Assembly (NCBI GenBank): GCA_030760725.1
Contig: JASWHV010000003.1
Coordinates: 65,181,264 to 65,245,263, forward strand
Direction: 5' to 3'
Origin: Neostapfia colusana
Taxonomy: Eukaryota > Streptophyta > Magnoliopsida > Poales > Poaceae
Length of the DNA: 64,000 nucleotides
Each line of letters opens with the position of its first letter. Position 1 is the stretch's first letter. A program made the translations under genes and the position numbers. The notes under the pieces are model-generated. The model saw only the letters and a program-made list of their open reading frames with translations, made no database searches and was not told the DNA's origin. Of this stretch, positions 43,898 through 55,864 are shown in pieces.

Positions 43898-46600
43898 CCA
43901 CCATTATGCCAGTGGCCACGAACCACATTCACACATCCCAGGTGTAGCCAGGAGATCACTGCGAAGCCTTTACAAAGGGATTCCTGACGAGCGTGGGCCC
44001 ACTGAGGTTTTCACCCCTAACAGCATACAAGAGGCTCCAACCCCGCTGCAGTGGCCCATTCTTGAGCCTTGCGGTTCATATGGTAGTCCAGCTGACACCT
44101 ACTCCCCGCACCATCCAAGGCACCCATACTACGCCAGGGATACACCTAATTAATTGGACAAGCTGCCCCATCTCAGCATGTGGTTGGCACGGTAAAGCCA
44201 GGTTACATGCTCCATGAACCGGTCCTTAGGATCCAGGCAAGTACTAAACACAAACCCAAGTCTCGTGCACCCAGCACCAACCAAATCATCCAACTTACCT
44301 CGATCCCTACCTCTACATAACTCATAATATCTCATTCGAGAGTAAGGTAAACAAATTGATGATCTCATATCCCACTTATCCCATTCTAAGCATGGCTAAG
44401 CATAGCATATAAATAAATGACATGATAAACTAAATCCCAATCCAAGCTACAAGGAAACAAGATAATGCAATTCTAGGGAAACTTCCTAGCATGGGTTTCA
44501 TATTTCAATTGATAATGCAAATAATTCTACCTACACATCCTAGCATAGGATCAAAGTGGTCAAGGACACTTGCCTTCTTCCTGCTGCTCTGAGAATGGAA
44601 AGTCTTGGTCTTGGAAGGGGAGAACTTGCTCTGGGGCAGGTTCTACTCATGCCAATACACATAGCAAAAGAAAAACAACAATCCATAAGACATAGTTCAC
44701 ACTTTCACTTCATACAAACCACACATACATATCTAGGAAAGTCATTAACATTTCTAAGTGTTGGGGTTATTCTTCATGTGTTGATTTTTGTCCTACATGC
44801 CCTTTTAAACATATATATATATATATATGATTTCTAACTTTTGTATTAAGATTTCTGGTTGCACACTATATATTTGAGTTTCCAATTTGAACAACCTCTT
44901 TATATTTAATTTATACACTTCTTAGCTATCAAGTTTGCATGAGAGGTAATTTCTCCCTCCAAATAGGTTTTCAGATTCTCTACCAAATCCTAAACTGAAG
45001 TTTTTGGATTTGGAGACTTCATTTGTCATTTTCTAATTATGCATACCTATTTTCCTATATTTTTCAGATTTATTTTCTATGCCTAAAAGTGAGTTTTATT
45101 ATTAAATAGTAGGACATATCATCTGAACAGAATGGGTTCTGATTCTAAAATATTTAATAATATATTTTGAACTTCTCCTCTGATGTGAACTAATTTAAAT
45201 TTATTTTATCAATTTTCAGAATTATTTCCTAGCCCAAAAATGTGTTTCTAGAACTAATAAATATGAACAACACTTAGGCAAATTTCATTTCAGCCTAAAA
45301 TCTATTTTTAACTCATTCTAAAGTTTTCCAAGTGCTAGGAGAGTTTAAATTTGAATTTGCCCATGTGTTTGCCTTACCTTTTAAAATTAAATCCTAGTCA
45401 CATATTTAAATTTCTGAATTTAATATCATATACGGTCAAAAATGTAAATCCACACTACTGCAGGGTCTACTTTATTATTTCATAAATTTCCAGGGGTCTA
45501 ACTACACATAACAGAGAGATTTTCCTAATTTTTATTAAGTCCAGGGGCTAAAACTGTTTTTTAAATGAATTTACACAAATTTCTGAAGTTCCAGGGGCTA
45601 GATCAGAAGTTTCTGGGGCTAGCTCGTGTTTTCCGAGATCCCCAGGGGGTAGCGCGTAAGAATCCCGGCCTTTAAAACGCGGGGCTGATGTGGACCGTCC
45701 GATTTAAAACAGACGGCTCAGATTAGATCGCCGAACCGGTACGCGCGGTTTTTAATTCTACCGTGCGATTTAAAATAGACGGCCCTCAAGAGGCCACGTC
45801 ACCCTGGCAGGAGCCAGCCCGCGTGCGCGGCGGCGCGCGGCGGTGGGGGGTGGCGATCTCGCCGGCGCAGCCTCGGCTTTTTGCCGCTACACGTTAGAAC
45901 TCGCATCATTTTGCATGGATCGGCTGCGGAGGGGTAGGGGACGCTCACCGAGGGGTTTTCCAGCACTCGGAGGTCCTGAAAGTCAGTCGGCGGCGAGCTT
46001 CAACGGCGACGATCTTTGGTGCACGTTGGAACAGATGCTAGGGCGCGAAACTTGTCGCTTCCTTCACGTGCAGGGCTCCCTGGGGGCGGTGGAGCACGAT
46101 CGGCGCGTTAGATCAGATAATCCGAGCAATGATCGAAAGAAAACAGGGATTGAATCTCCGGTTCTCACCGGAGAGAAGAATGGCCGATAGGGGGAGAAAA
46201 CAGGGCGATTGTTGGTGTTTATATAGGCGAGGGAGGGTGGCGGTCTGTTGCGATCGAGTTGGAGACGTCCGGGACCAGAATTCAGGCTGGGGGCGCGGGT
46301 TTCCGGAGTTTGTTGCGATCGGGCGTGGGGAAGAGTCCGGTCGTTGGGGGCACACGGGAGGTAGGAGATGACACGCGGGCCCCGCGTGTCAGTGAGAGGA
46401 AGAGAGGGCGCGCGGTTGTGGGCTGGCGTGGGGGGGGGGCGAGAATAGTGGGCCGGCTGGCGGGTTTCGGTCCACTGGCCGGTTGGGGTTTTCTTTTTCT
46501 TTTTCTTTTCTGTTTTGATTTGAATTTGAATTTCTGCACCACATGCAATACGTCCAAAAATTTTTGAATTCCCCTCTTTAGCAGATTTTGGGGTGTTACA
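43898..46600 (-). repeat. 3' LTR of element F (truncated)
   Basis: It begins (minus strand) TGTAACACCCC at 46600 and is homologous to 53146-55864. It differs by small indels such as a longer (AT)n at about 44811-44829. The last 725 bp present in the 5' LTR (52421-53145) are missing. ORFs in its GC-rich part (45840-46570) are non-coding LTR sequence. A minus-strand TATATAAA box is at 46218-46226. Confidence 0.92.
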
Positions 46601-46615
46601 GATCTATCCCCCTTA
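46601..46615 (-). other. Polypurine tract of element F
   Basis: On the minus strand, AAGGGGGATAGATC abuts the TGTAACACC start of the 3' LTR. Confidence 0.8.
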
Positions 46616-46645
46616 AAAGAAATCTCGTCCTCGAGATTGGTGGTT

Positions 46646-47905
46646 CTAGGAGAACAATTCCAGAAACTGTGCCTTAAGCTCGTCTTCTCGCTCCCATGTG
46701 GCTTCCTCTTCCGAGTGATGCTTCCACTGCACCTTGCACATCCGGATTCTTTTATTTCTCGTGAGGCGTTCCATTGTCTCCAAAACCTTGACCGGTTGTT
46801 CGGCATAAGACAGATCCTCTCCTACGTCAACCTCATTCATGGGTAACATCTCTTCAGGCGTCCTCAGACATTTCTTGAGCTGAGACACATGGAAGACATC
46901 GTGCACATCCGATAGGCGAGCCGGTAGTTCTAGTTATATGCCACTTCGCCTTTCCTCTCCAGAATCTGAAAGGGTCCGATGTATCGCGGTGATAACTTCC
47001 CTTTCACCTTGAACCGATGAAGTCCTCGGATTGGGGACACCTTGAGATAGACATAGTCCCCTACGTTGAAAACAAGTTCTCTTCTCCGTACATCGGCATA
47101 GCTCTTTTGTCGGGTTTGTGCTATCCTCAAGTTGTTGTGGATTTCCCTCACTTTCGCCTCTGCTTCTTGTAGTAGCTCGGGCCCAAACACTTTACTTTCC
47201 CCTGTTTGGTTCCAAAATAGTGGGGTTCTGCACTTCCTCCCATACAAAGCCTCAAATAGTGACATCTTCATACTAGCCTGATAACTGTTGTTATAGGAGA
47301 ACTCCGCATACAGTAAGTTCTTATCCCAACTCCTATTGTTCTTGAGCGCACACGCTCTCAGCATGTCCTCAAGGATCTGATTGGTTCTTTCCGTCTGCCC
47401 GTCAGTCTGGGGGTGATAGGCAGAACTGAAATTTAGATGGGTTCCCATGGTTTCATGTAACTTCTGCCAGAACCTTGAGGTGAACTGTGTCCCTCGATCT
47501 GACACTGTCTTCTTTGGCACTCCATGGAAACACATGATCCTTGACATGTATAATTCTGCCAATTTGGATCCGCTGTAGCTTTCTTTCACGGGGATAAAAT
47601 GAGCTACCTTGGTTAGCCTGTCGATGATGACCCATATCGAATCATATCCCGATTGGGTCCTGGGTAGTCCCACTATGAAGTCCATACCTATTTATTCCCA
47701 TTTCCATTCAGGCACTTTGAGTGGTTGCAACAGTCCCGCGGGTCGTTGATGTTCTGCTTTCACCAACTGACATGTGTCACATAGGGCAACATGTTCCGCG
47801 ACATCTCGCTTCATGCCATACCACCAATATCTGCTCTTGAGGTCATGATACATCTTCGTACTCCCAGGATGAATGGAATAGTCGGAATCATGAGCCTCCT
47901 ACAAA
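46646..47905 (-). pseudogene. Integrase with C-terminal chromodomain of element F
   Basis: The minus-strand reading gives the zinc-finger region ([10 protein letters not shown], then [11 protein letters not shown], about 47905-47750). The catalytic core follows with all three acidic positions present: MDFIVGLP, SDRGTQF and TDGQTERTNQ. Then come the GPFQILERKGE barrel and a chromodomain (VLETMERLTRNKRIRMCKV, QWKHHSEEEATWERE) to 46646. Chromodomains of this type steer integration to chromatin marks. The frame is broken by TAG near 47900, TAA near 47693 and a stop at 46930, so the domains cannot be made as one protein, although the catalytic residues survive. Confidence 0.92.
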
Positions 47906-48063
47906 ATCAATTCACGGATCTCCTTCACTTCAGGCACACAGATTCTTTTCCCGTGCCACACCGTACCTTGTACATCCTCTCTGAAACCAGGGGCTTTATT
48001 ATCCGTGATGAGTTCTCTGATTTCTTGTATCTTCTCATCATTCTTTTGACCATCGCGTATGTC

Positions 48064-49486
48064 TTACTCTAATGTGGAGTCCACTTCCATGGCGATGGCC
48101 TCACCACTATTCACCAGACATAGATTGAGTTTTATGACCTCTTCCTTCAATTCTGTAGGCATGTCCTTTAAGCTTAACCTATTGACCTGCACCTTCCGGC
48201 TTAAAGCATCTGCTACGACGTTTGCTTTCCCAGGATGATAGTTGATGCCCACATCAAAGTCGTTGATTAGCTCTAACCATCTCCTTTGTCTGAGGTTGAG
48301 ATCTGGCTGTGTGAAAATATACTTTAAGCTCTTATGATCCGTATATATCTCTGTCCTATTCCCCATCAAGTAATGCCGCCAAATCTTCAACGCGTGTACC
48401 ACTGCGGCTAGCTCTAGGTCATGCGTAGGATAGTTCTTCTCGTGCTTCCGGAGCTGCCGGGATGCATACGCCACGACATGCCCCTCTTGCATGAGAACGC
48501 ATCCCAACCCGTTTCCAGAGGCATAGCAGTACACCGAAAAGTTCTTCTGCATATCTGGCATAACTAGCACTGGGGCTGTTGTCAATCTTTTCTTCGGCTC
48601 TTGAAAACTCGTCTCACACTGTGGTGTCCATGTGAATGTGATTCCCTTCTCTAACAATTTGGTGAGGGGTCTCGAAATCATGGAGAAACCCTCGATAAAC
48701 CGTCGATAATACCCAGCCAATCCTAAGAAGCTTCGAACTTCCCCGACATTTTTAGGGGTCTTCCACTTCTGTACATCCTCGATCTTGGCAGGATCTACGG
48801 AGATTCCTCCCTCCGAGATTATATGTCCTAAGAAGGGAACTCTCTTCAACCAAAATTCACACTTGCTCAGCTTGGCATATAGTTGGTGTTCTCTCAGTTT
48901 TTGCAACACCAACCTTAAATGTCTCTCATGTTCTTCTTCATCTTTGGAAAAGACGAGAATGTCATCAATGAAAACCACCACAAATTTGTCCAGATATTCC
49001 ATGAATACCTTGTTCATGAGATACATGAAGTATGCCGGGGCACTAGTTAGCCCAAAAGGCATGACGGTGTATTCATACAGTCCGTACCGAGATACGAAAG
49101 CTGTCTTTGGAATATCAGTTTTTCTTATCTTAAGTTGGTGGTATCCCGACCTGAGATCAATTTTCGAGAACACACAAGATCCCCTCAACTGATCAAACAA
49201 GTCTTCAATGCGGGGTAATGGGTACTTGTTCTTGATGGTTACTTCATTCAACGCACGGTAGTCCATGCATAGCCTTTGGGTCCCGTCCTTCTTGGGCACA
49301 AATATCACTGGAGCTCCCATGGTGAGGAACTAGGACGAATATACCCCTTCTCCGTCAATTCCCCTATATGCTCCTTGAGCTCTTCCAGCTGTTTGGAGTC
49401 CATCCGATAAGGCCTCTTGTATATTGGAGCTGTTCCAGGCACTAGCTCAATCACGAATTCCACTTCACGATTGGGGGCATACCTGG
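48064..49486 (-). pseudogene. Reverse transcriptase/RNase H of element F
   Basis: A 418-codon open stretch (49320-48064) covers the RT palm ([29 protein letters not shown]) with an intact FIDD catalytic box. RNase H and the DALSRK terminus follow. The preceding 49486-49321 carries the RT N-terminus ([28 protein letters not shown]) in another frame, cut off by single-base deletions near 49466 and 49322. In RNase H, the first catalytic Asp of the usual VYCDAS motif is Tyr (TAT codon at 48525-48523). RNase H removes the RNA template, so this copy would be inactive even if the frames were joined. Confidence 0.92.
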
Positions 49487-51112
49487 CTACTCCTCCGAAA
49501 AAACATCTGGATATTCCGTGATGATCCTGATCTCCTCCACTTCCACCTCTACGTGATTGAGTTTAAGGTCCCTCCTAGGTTCTTGTGCAGTTATGAACTT
49601 CACTCTTGTGCCACTAGGGTGAGTTAGTTCCACCGTCCTTGTCGAACAATGGATGATTCCCTTGTGTTTGGTCAACCAATCCATACCCAAAATAATATCT
49701 ATCCCTTGAGAGTCTATCACTATGAGGTTTGCAGTAAATACTACCCCATTAATGTCTAGATTCACCTTGGGACACACTTGTCTTGTCCTTATTTCTCCCC
49801 CTGGAGAGTTCACTGCTAGCATATGGTTCATTTGTGTTGTTGCTAGATCATACTTCTTAACAAACCCTTGGGAAATGAACGAGTGGGTAGCACCAGAATC
49901 AAACAACAGGGTTGCAATGTGCAAATTGGCAGGAAACTTACCAATTACCATGTCAGGTGCCTCTTGCGCTTCCTCCATGGTCACGTGGTTCACCTGTCCT
50001 CGCATCACATTCTGCTGTTGTGGCTGCATGGGCTTCTTCTTTGGGCACTTATGGGCGTAGTGCCCCACTTCACCGCAGTTGAAGCATTGCACCCCAACCT
50101 TACGTGCCTGGCCTTTGTTGTCCTGGGGTGGGTTCGGTGGTCCTTGTACTGCTGGTCGAGGTTGATATGTGGGGCGAGGCTGCTGTACAAACTGACGTTG
50201 TGGCTGTGCTGGTGCTGACGGAGGTCTGAAATTCGGGTTGTACCCTCTGGGTGCTGAGTAGGGTACCACTGCACGGCTCGTCTGCCCTGCGGGTTGCTGC
50301 ATCTGACGTGGGCGTGTGTTGCTACCCGAGGCTTGGTGTGACCATCCCGCCTTCCTCTTGTTTTCATTTTCCAAGGCCTTCAGCTTCCTCTCCACAACAA
50401 ATACTCTGTCTACCATCTTTTGTAAGCTCTCATACTCGTTGGAGGACATTGCACACTGCATTTCCGCAGTAAGTCCTTCCACAAAGCAGTCCTGTTTCTG
50501 CTCATCAGTTTCGATGTCCCTTGGTGCATAACGGGATAGTTGGGTGAACTTAGTGAGGTATTCCCTCACAGTCATGTTTCCTTGCTGCAGTCCCAAGAAC
50601 TCCTTCCTCTTGTTTTTGAGTTCACCCCTTGGTATGTAATGGTTGCGGAAACTGCGCTTGAACTCTTCCCAAGTGATGTTCTCGGGGTCATGGTGGGCTG
50701 CCACGTAGGCGGTCCACCAATCAGCAGCGGGTCCATGCAATTGGTGAGAGGCAAACAGCACCCTCTCATACCCTTGGCATTGTATGATCCTCATCTTGCT
50801 CTCAATGGTCTTTAGCCAGTCATCTGCCTCCAGAGGTTCAACAGCACTTGCAAACTTTGGAGGTTGAGTCCCTAGAAACTCACTCAACCTTGGTTGGCGT
50901 GGTGCAGCTTGTGGGGGTGGATCTTGGTGCAAGTTGGCCACCAATTGAGTTAGGCTCTGGATGAGCTGATTCTGATTTTCAAGCATCTGATGGATAGGAT
51001 CAGCTCCTTCACGGCGACCACCCCTGTCTTGTCCTCCAGAAAGATGAGGGTTGCTGGCCTCATCGTTGTTGTTGGCGGGGTTGGCACCACGACCCTTTCC
51101 TCTTCCGGCCAT
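49487..51112 (-). CDS. Gag-protease of element F (541 codons)
   Basis: Starts [12 protein letters not shown] at ATG 51112. A capsid domain ([39 protein letters not shown]) is followed by a basic Pro/Gln-rich linker and one CCHC knuckle ([14 protein letters not shown]). A retropepsin ([23 protein letters not shown]) comes next. It ends [13 protein letters not shown] just before the RT, where the homologous element E reads on. The TAG at 49487 is followed by further RT-linker text after a one-base shift, so it is probably a mutation of a longer gag-pol ORF. Gag and protease themselves look complete and are the best-preserved retrotransposon proteins in the window. Confidence 0.9.
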   Translation of the reverse strand: MAGRGKGRGANPANNNDEASNPHLSGGQDRGGRREGADPIHQMLENQNQLIQSLTQLVANLHQDPPPQAAPRQPRLSEFLGTQPPKFASAVEPLEADDWLKTIESKMRIIQCQGYERVLFASHQLHGPAADWWTAYVAAHHDPENITWEEFKRSFRNHYIPRGELKNKRKEFLGLQQGNMTVREYLTKFTQLSRYAPRDIETDEQKQDCFVEGLTAEMQCAMSSNEYESLQKMVDRVFVVERKLKALENENKRKAGWSHQASGSNTRPRQMQQPAGQTSRAVVPYSAPRGYNPNFRPPSAPAQPQRQFVQQPRPTYQPRPAVQGPPNPPQDNKGQARKVGVQCFNCGEVGHYAHKCPKKKPMQPQQQNVMRGQVNHVTMEEAQEAPDMVIGKFPANLHIATLLFDSGATHSFISQGFVKKYDLATTQMNHMLAVNSPGGEIRTRQVCPKVNLDINGVVFTANLIVIDSQGIDIILGMDWLTKHKGIIHCSTRTVELTHPSGTRVKFITAQEPRRDLKLNHVEVEVEEIRIITEYPDVFSEE

Positions 51113-51431
51113 CTATAATGATCAACGAAATGTTAATTTAAAGCATTACGTATTAACTTCCCAATTTGCTTGTTTTAATCTTAAACTTTTGAGACCTTAT
51201 TATGTTAACATTTTCTGAGGGTTTCACATCTCACGTGAAAATAAATGCACTCTTAATTCATAGGGGTTCACACATCAAAGCAAAGCAACCTAAAGACAAG
51301 GTTGTGGACAAATGCCAATGGCTTCTACAACTCATGTCACACACCAAACATTAACACACAATTAACTAAGGTATTGACTCGACTACTCGATAACCTGCTG
51401 GACTAAGGGAAAGGACTCTACACGACTCGTA

Positions 51432-52202
51432 TCACTGAGCTGGCTCCTCGGGATCTTCCTCATTATTGCGGCTGCCCTCTGACTCCGCTTTGGGTGGGGA
51501 AGCTGCTGGTGGAGAAGTGCGGCGACGCCTGCTCGCCCGATGGTCTGGGGAGTCAGGAGTCCATGTGTCATTCATGGTGACACACAGTTCATTCCCATCT
51601 CCTCTTTCTCTCGCCCTCAGACTGGCTCGAAGCAATGCCTCAGTCTCCTTCAGGGTGTCACGAACATCCTGAAGCTCCTGCTGACACTCCTGCAGTCGAG
51701 TGCTGAGCATAGCAGCATCCTCCAAGCACAGGTCCATGTGCTCATGGGAAGTCCCCTGCTGCACTGGCGGGTACTTGTACTCCGCGGTACCACTCTCACA
51801 CTGGAGGACATACATGTACTCTGTTCTGTCCAGGTGGCGACGGTAGATGTAACTCTAGCAGGTGATGGCCTCCCAGGTGACATCCGTCTCGGCATCAACC
51901 TGTGTCGCTCGACAAGCTGGAGAGCGGTGGATCTTGAGCAGCTGATTTTCATGGATAATCCTCATTTCTGAACCCCATTCTTCCCGCCTCTCATGGATGG
52001 TCCGGGTGGAGCTGTAGTGTATGATTAGCTTGCCCGTATTGCCGGCAGCGTGGAGCATAAGCCGTAGACGGTGCAACAAGCCTCCTACTGCCAATCCGTA
52101 GGAGTGGTACGTCACCGGACGATTCTCCTCTCTCAGGGCAAGGGCAACTACAGGAACTCTCCCTCCGGTGGACTTGCGGGCGGTGCGGATCATGCGAACC
52201 AT
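51432..52202 (-). pseudogene. ORF0 of element F: 256-codon extra ORF upstream of gag, one in-frame TAG
   Basis: Starts MVRMIRTARKSTGGRVPVVA at 52202, 200 bp after the PBS. It runs 115 codons to TAG (51857-51855), stays in the same frame for 13 codons, and goes on for 127 codons to 51432. The N-terminal half looks globular (YHSYGLAVGGLLHRLRLMLH, GKLIIHY). The C-terminal half has a predicted coiled coil with Leu/Glu heptads (STRLQECQQELQDVRDTLKE), then a basic/Ser/Pro-rich acidic-ending tail (PDHRASRRRRTSPPAASPP). I do not recognise a domain. An extra ORF at this place is reported for RIRE3/RIRE8-type elements; its role is unknown. The 319 bp between it and gag hold no ORF. A splice that removes the TAG cannot be excluded. 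Confidence 0.7.
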
Positions 52203-52403
52203 CTAAAACATAAAGCATTAAAAATTAAGTTAGATAAGAGTTTAAACAAAAATTGTATTTTGAATAAAAGTTGGGGTAAGATGAATAAAGTGACCCCATT
52301 AAATAACACTTTCAACCCACACTTTTGTAAAATAGTTTTTAAGAAAATAGGGTCCTTAAATACGTCCATTTCTTCCTAGGTCCACGTTCCTACGGGCAAC
52401 CTT

Positions 52404-52416
52404 GGCTCTGATACCA
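52404..52416 (-). other. Primer-binding site of element F
   Basis: GGCTCTGATACCA on the + strand is TGGTATCAGAGCC on the minus strand, four bases from the LTR end at 52421. It fixes the minus orientation. Confidence 0.9.
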
Positions 52417-52420
52417 CTTC

Positions 52421-55400
52421 TGTCACACCCGGTTTCTTCCGATGAGCAACCGAGTGAATATCACATGTATGCCAGGATCATTCTCTCATACACGTGATGA
52501 CAAATAGTGAAGCATCATTTATTACAAGCCAGGTGTCGAATATAAATATGTCTTACAAAGCGTACGTCTCGATGGACGATAATAAGTTCATAATATGTAA
52601 ATAAAACAGCAGCGGAATATAAATCTTGTGGGCTCCATCACAGGTGTTGCCCGGGGGTCTCCATGAACCTAGAATCCTTCCTCGGGACCAAAGTCTTGGT
52701 CATTAAACACCACATCATTCTCTTGACCTGAGCAGCAATATAAACCAACAGAAAAGCAAGTTTGAGTACCGTTGGTACTCAGCAAGTGTGGGAAAGTTAT
52801 GTCATTCATGGCTTGAGCAAGGAGAGGTTGAACTCATGGTTAAAGCACTATGCAATAATTACCTATCACCTTAGCTTATTAAGCATCTACATTACTACAC
52901 AAGTGAAATGGTCCCAATCTCCCAACCCATCATCAAAATCAAGTAACCATAACATCATATCCAATGTCAAGCTCCCCGCTTAACATCCTCAACTTCAAAA
53001 TTCATCATCCTCTAATCATGAATAAGTCCAAGCCGCTCTTGACCGTGAGCACGGCTGTCATGACAGTTTTGACTCTGCAGAGTTTGTACCACTGTACCCA
53101 CATGTAGTGATTTCATCCCCCGTTGCCGGGTGGACTAAAAGAACCTCCATTATGCCAGTGGCCACGAACCACATTCACACTTCCCACGTGTGTAGCCAGG
53201 AGATCACTACGAAGCCTTTACAAAGGGATTCCCGACGAGCATGGGCCCACTGAGGTTTCACCCCTAACAGCATACAAGAGGCTCCAACCCGCTGCAGTGG
53301 CCCCCTCTTGAGCCTTGCGGTTCATATGGTAGTCCAGCTGACACCTACTCCCCGCACCATCCAACACACCCATACTACGCCGGGGATACACCTAATTAAT
53401 TGGCCAAGCTGCCCCATCTCAGCATGTGGTTGGCACGGTAAAGCCAGGTTACATGCTCCATGAACCGGTCCTTAGGATCCAGGCAAGTACTAAACACAAA
53501 CCCAAGTCTCGTGCACCCAGCACCAACCAAATCATCCAACTTGCCTCGATCCCTACCTCTACATAACTCATAATATCTCATTCAAGAGTAAGGTAAACAA
53601 ATTGATGATCTCATATCCCACTTATCCCATTCTAAGCATGGCTAAGCATAGCATATAAAATGACATGATAAACTAAATCCCAATCCAAGCTACAAGGAAA
53701 CAAAATAATTCAATTCTAGGGAAACTTCCTAGCATGGGTTTCATATTTCAATTGACAATGCAAATAATTCTACCTACACATCCTAGCATAGGATCAAAGT
53801 GGTCAAGGACACTTGCCTTCTTCCTGCTGCTCTGAGAATGGAAAGTCTTGGTCTTGGAAGGGGAGAACTTGCTCTGGGGCAGGTTCTACTCATGCCAATA
53901 CACATAGCAAAAGAAAAACAACAATCCATAAGACATAGTTCGCACTTTCACTTCATACAAACCACACATACATATCTAGGAAAGTCATTCACATTTCTAA
54001 GTGTTGGGGTTATTCTTCATGTGTTGATTTTTGGCCTACATGCCCTTTTAAACATATATATATGATTTCTAACTTTTGTATTCAGATTTCTAGTTGCACG
54101 CTATATATTTGAGTTTCCAATTTGAACAACCTCTTTATATTTAATTTATACACTTCTTAGCTATCAAGTTTGCATGAGAGGTAATTTCTCCCTCCAAATA
54201 GGTTTTCAGATTCTCTACCAAATCCTAAACTGAAGTTTTTGGATTTTGAGACTTCATTTGTCATTTTCTAATTATGCATACCTATTTTCCTATATTTTTT
54301 AGATTTATTTTCTATGCCTAAAAGTGAGTTTTATTATTAAATAGTAGGACATATCATCTGAACAGAATGGGTTCTGATTCTAAAATATTTAATAATATAT
54401 TTTGAACTTCTCCTCTGATGTGAACTAATTTAAATTTATTTTATCAATTTTCAGAATTATTTCCTAGCCCAAAAATGTGTTTCTAGAACTAATAAATATG
54501 AACAACACTTAGGCAAGTTTCATTTCAGCCTAAAATCTATTTTTAACTCATTATAAAGTTTTCCAAGTGCTAGGAGAGTTTAAATTTGAGTTTGCCCATG
54601 TGTTTGCCTTACCTTTTAAATTTAAATCCTAGTCACATATTTAAATTTCTGAATTTAATATCATATAGGGTCAAAAATGTAGATCCACACTACTGTAGGG
54701 TCTACTTTATTATTTCATAAATTTCCAGGGGTCTAACTACACATAACAGAGGGGTTTTCCTAATTTTTATTAAGTCTAGGGGCTAAAACTGATTTTTAAA
54801 TGAATTTACACGAATTTCTGAAGTTCCAGGGGCTAGATCAGAAGTTTCCGGGGCTAGCTCGTGTTTTCCGAGATCCCCAGGGGGTAGCGCGTATGAATCC
54901 CAGCCTTTATAATGCGGGGCTGATGTGGACCGTCCGATTTAAAACAGACGACTCAGATTAGATCGCCGAACCGGTACGCACGGTTTTTAATTCTACCGTG
55001 CGATTTAAAATAGACGGCCCTCAAGGGGCCACGTCGCCCTGGCCGGAGCCAGCCAGCGCGCGGCAGCGTGCGGCGGCGGGGGGTGGTGATCTCGCCGGTG
55101 CAGCCTCGGCTTTTTGCCACTACACGTTAGAACTTGCATCTTTTTGCATGGATCGGCTGCGGAGGGGTAGGGGATGCTCACCGAGGGGTTTTTCAGCACT
55201 CGGAGGTCCTGGAAGTCGGTGGGCGGCGAGCTTCAACGGCGACGATCTTTGGTGCACATCGGAACAGATGCTAGGGCGTGAAACTTGTTGCTTCCTTCAC
55301 GTGCAGGGCTCCCTGGGGGCGGTGGAGCACGATCAGCGCGTTAGATCAGATAATCCGAGCAATGATCGAAAGAAAACGGGGATTGAATCTTCGGTTCTCA

Positions 55401-55864
55401 CCGGAGAGAAGAACGGCCGATCGGGGGGGGGGGGGGGGCAACAGGGCGATTGTTGGCGTTTATATAGGCGAGGGAGGGCGGCGGTCTGTTGGGATCGAGT
55501 TGGAGACGTCCGGGACCAGAATTCGGGCTGGGGCGCGGGTTTCCGGAGTTCGTTGCGATCGGGCACGGGGAAGAGTCCGGCCGTTGGGGGCGCGCGGGAG
55601 GTAGGAGATGACACGCGGGCCCCGCGTGTCAGTGAGAGGAAGAGAGGGCGCGCGGTTGTGGGCTGGCGCGGGGGGGGGGGGAGAATAGTGGGCCGGCTGG
55701 CGGGTTTCGGCCCACTGGCCGGTTGGGATTTTCTTTTTCTTTTTCCTTTTCTTTTCTGTTTTGATTTGAATTTGAATTCCAGCTTGAATTTGAATTTCTG
55801 CACCACATGCAATACGTCCAAAAATTTTTGAATTCCCCTCTTTAGCAGATTTTGGGGTGTTACA
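52421..55864 (-). repeat. 5' LTR of element F (3444 bp)
   Basis: The minus-strand start is TGTAACACCCC (55864) and the end ...GGGTGTGACA (52421). It is homologous over its first 2.7 kb to 46600-43898. The GC-rich interior (55020-55720) carries long but spurious ORFs, for example 54998-55831 on the + strand, with no domain. A 16-base G run lies at 55423-55438. Confidence 0.93.
55459..55467 (-). promoter_or_regulatory. TATA box of element F 5' LTR
   Basis: CTATATAAA on the minus strand, identical in the 3' LTR at 46218-46226. It lies upstream of the transcribed part of the LTR in the minus orientation. Confidence 0.65.

Larger units (their letters stand above)
43898..55864 (-). mobile_element. 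Element F: Tekay/Del chromovirus with 3.4-kb LTRs, ORF0 and chromodomain (3' LTR end deleted)
   Basis: Read on the minus strand the order is 5' LTR (55864-52421), PBS (52416-52404), ORF0 (52202-51432), gag-protease (51112-49487), RT-RNase H, integrase, chromodomain (to 46646), polypurine tract and 3' LTR (46600-43898). The chromodomain at the integrase end places it in the Tekay/Del clade. An extra ORF before gag is known from the rice RIRE3/RIRE8 relatives. The LTRs are very similar to each other, so insertion was fairly recent, yet every ORF is interrupted. About 725 bp of the 3' LTR terminus is gone. Confidence 0.93.

Noticed and set aside
45843..46190. 115-codon + strand ORF and overlapping minus ORFs to 46806
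   Set aside because: LTR sequence of element F, overlapping on both strands, with low-complexity Arg/Gly/Pro composition.
54998..55831. 277-codon + strand ORF
   Set aside because: It lies inside the GC-rich part of the minus-strand LTR of element F. The homologous ORF in the other LTR is shorter and shifted, and no domain is seen.
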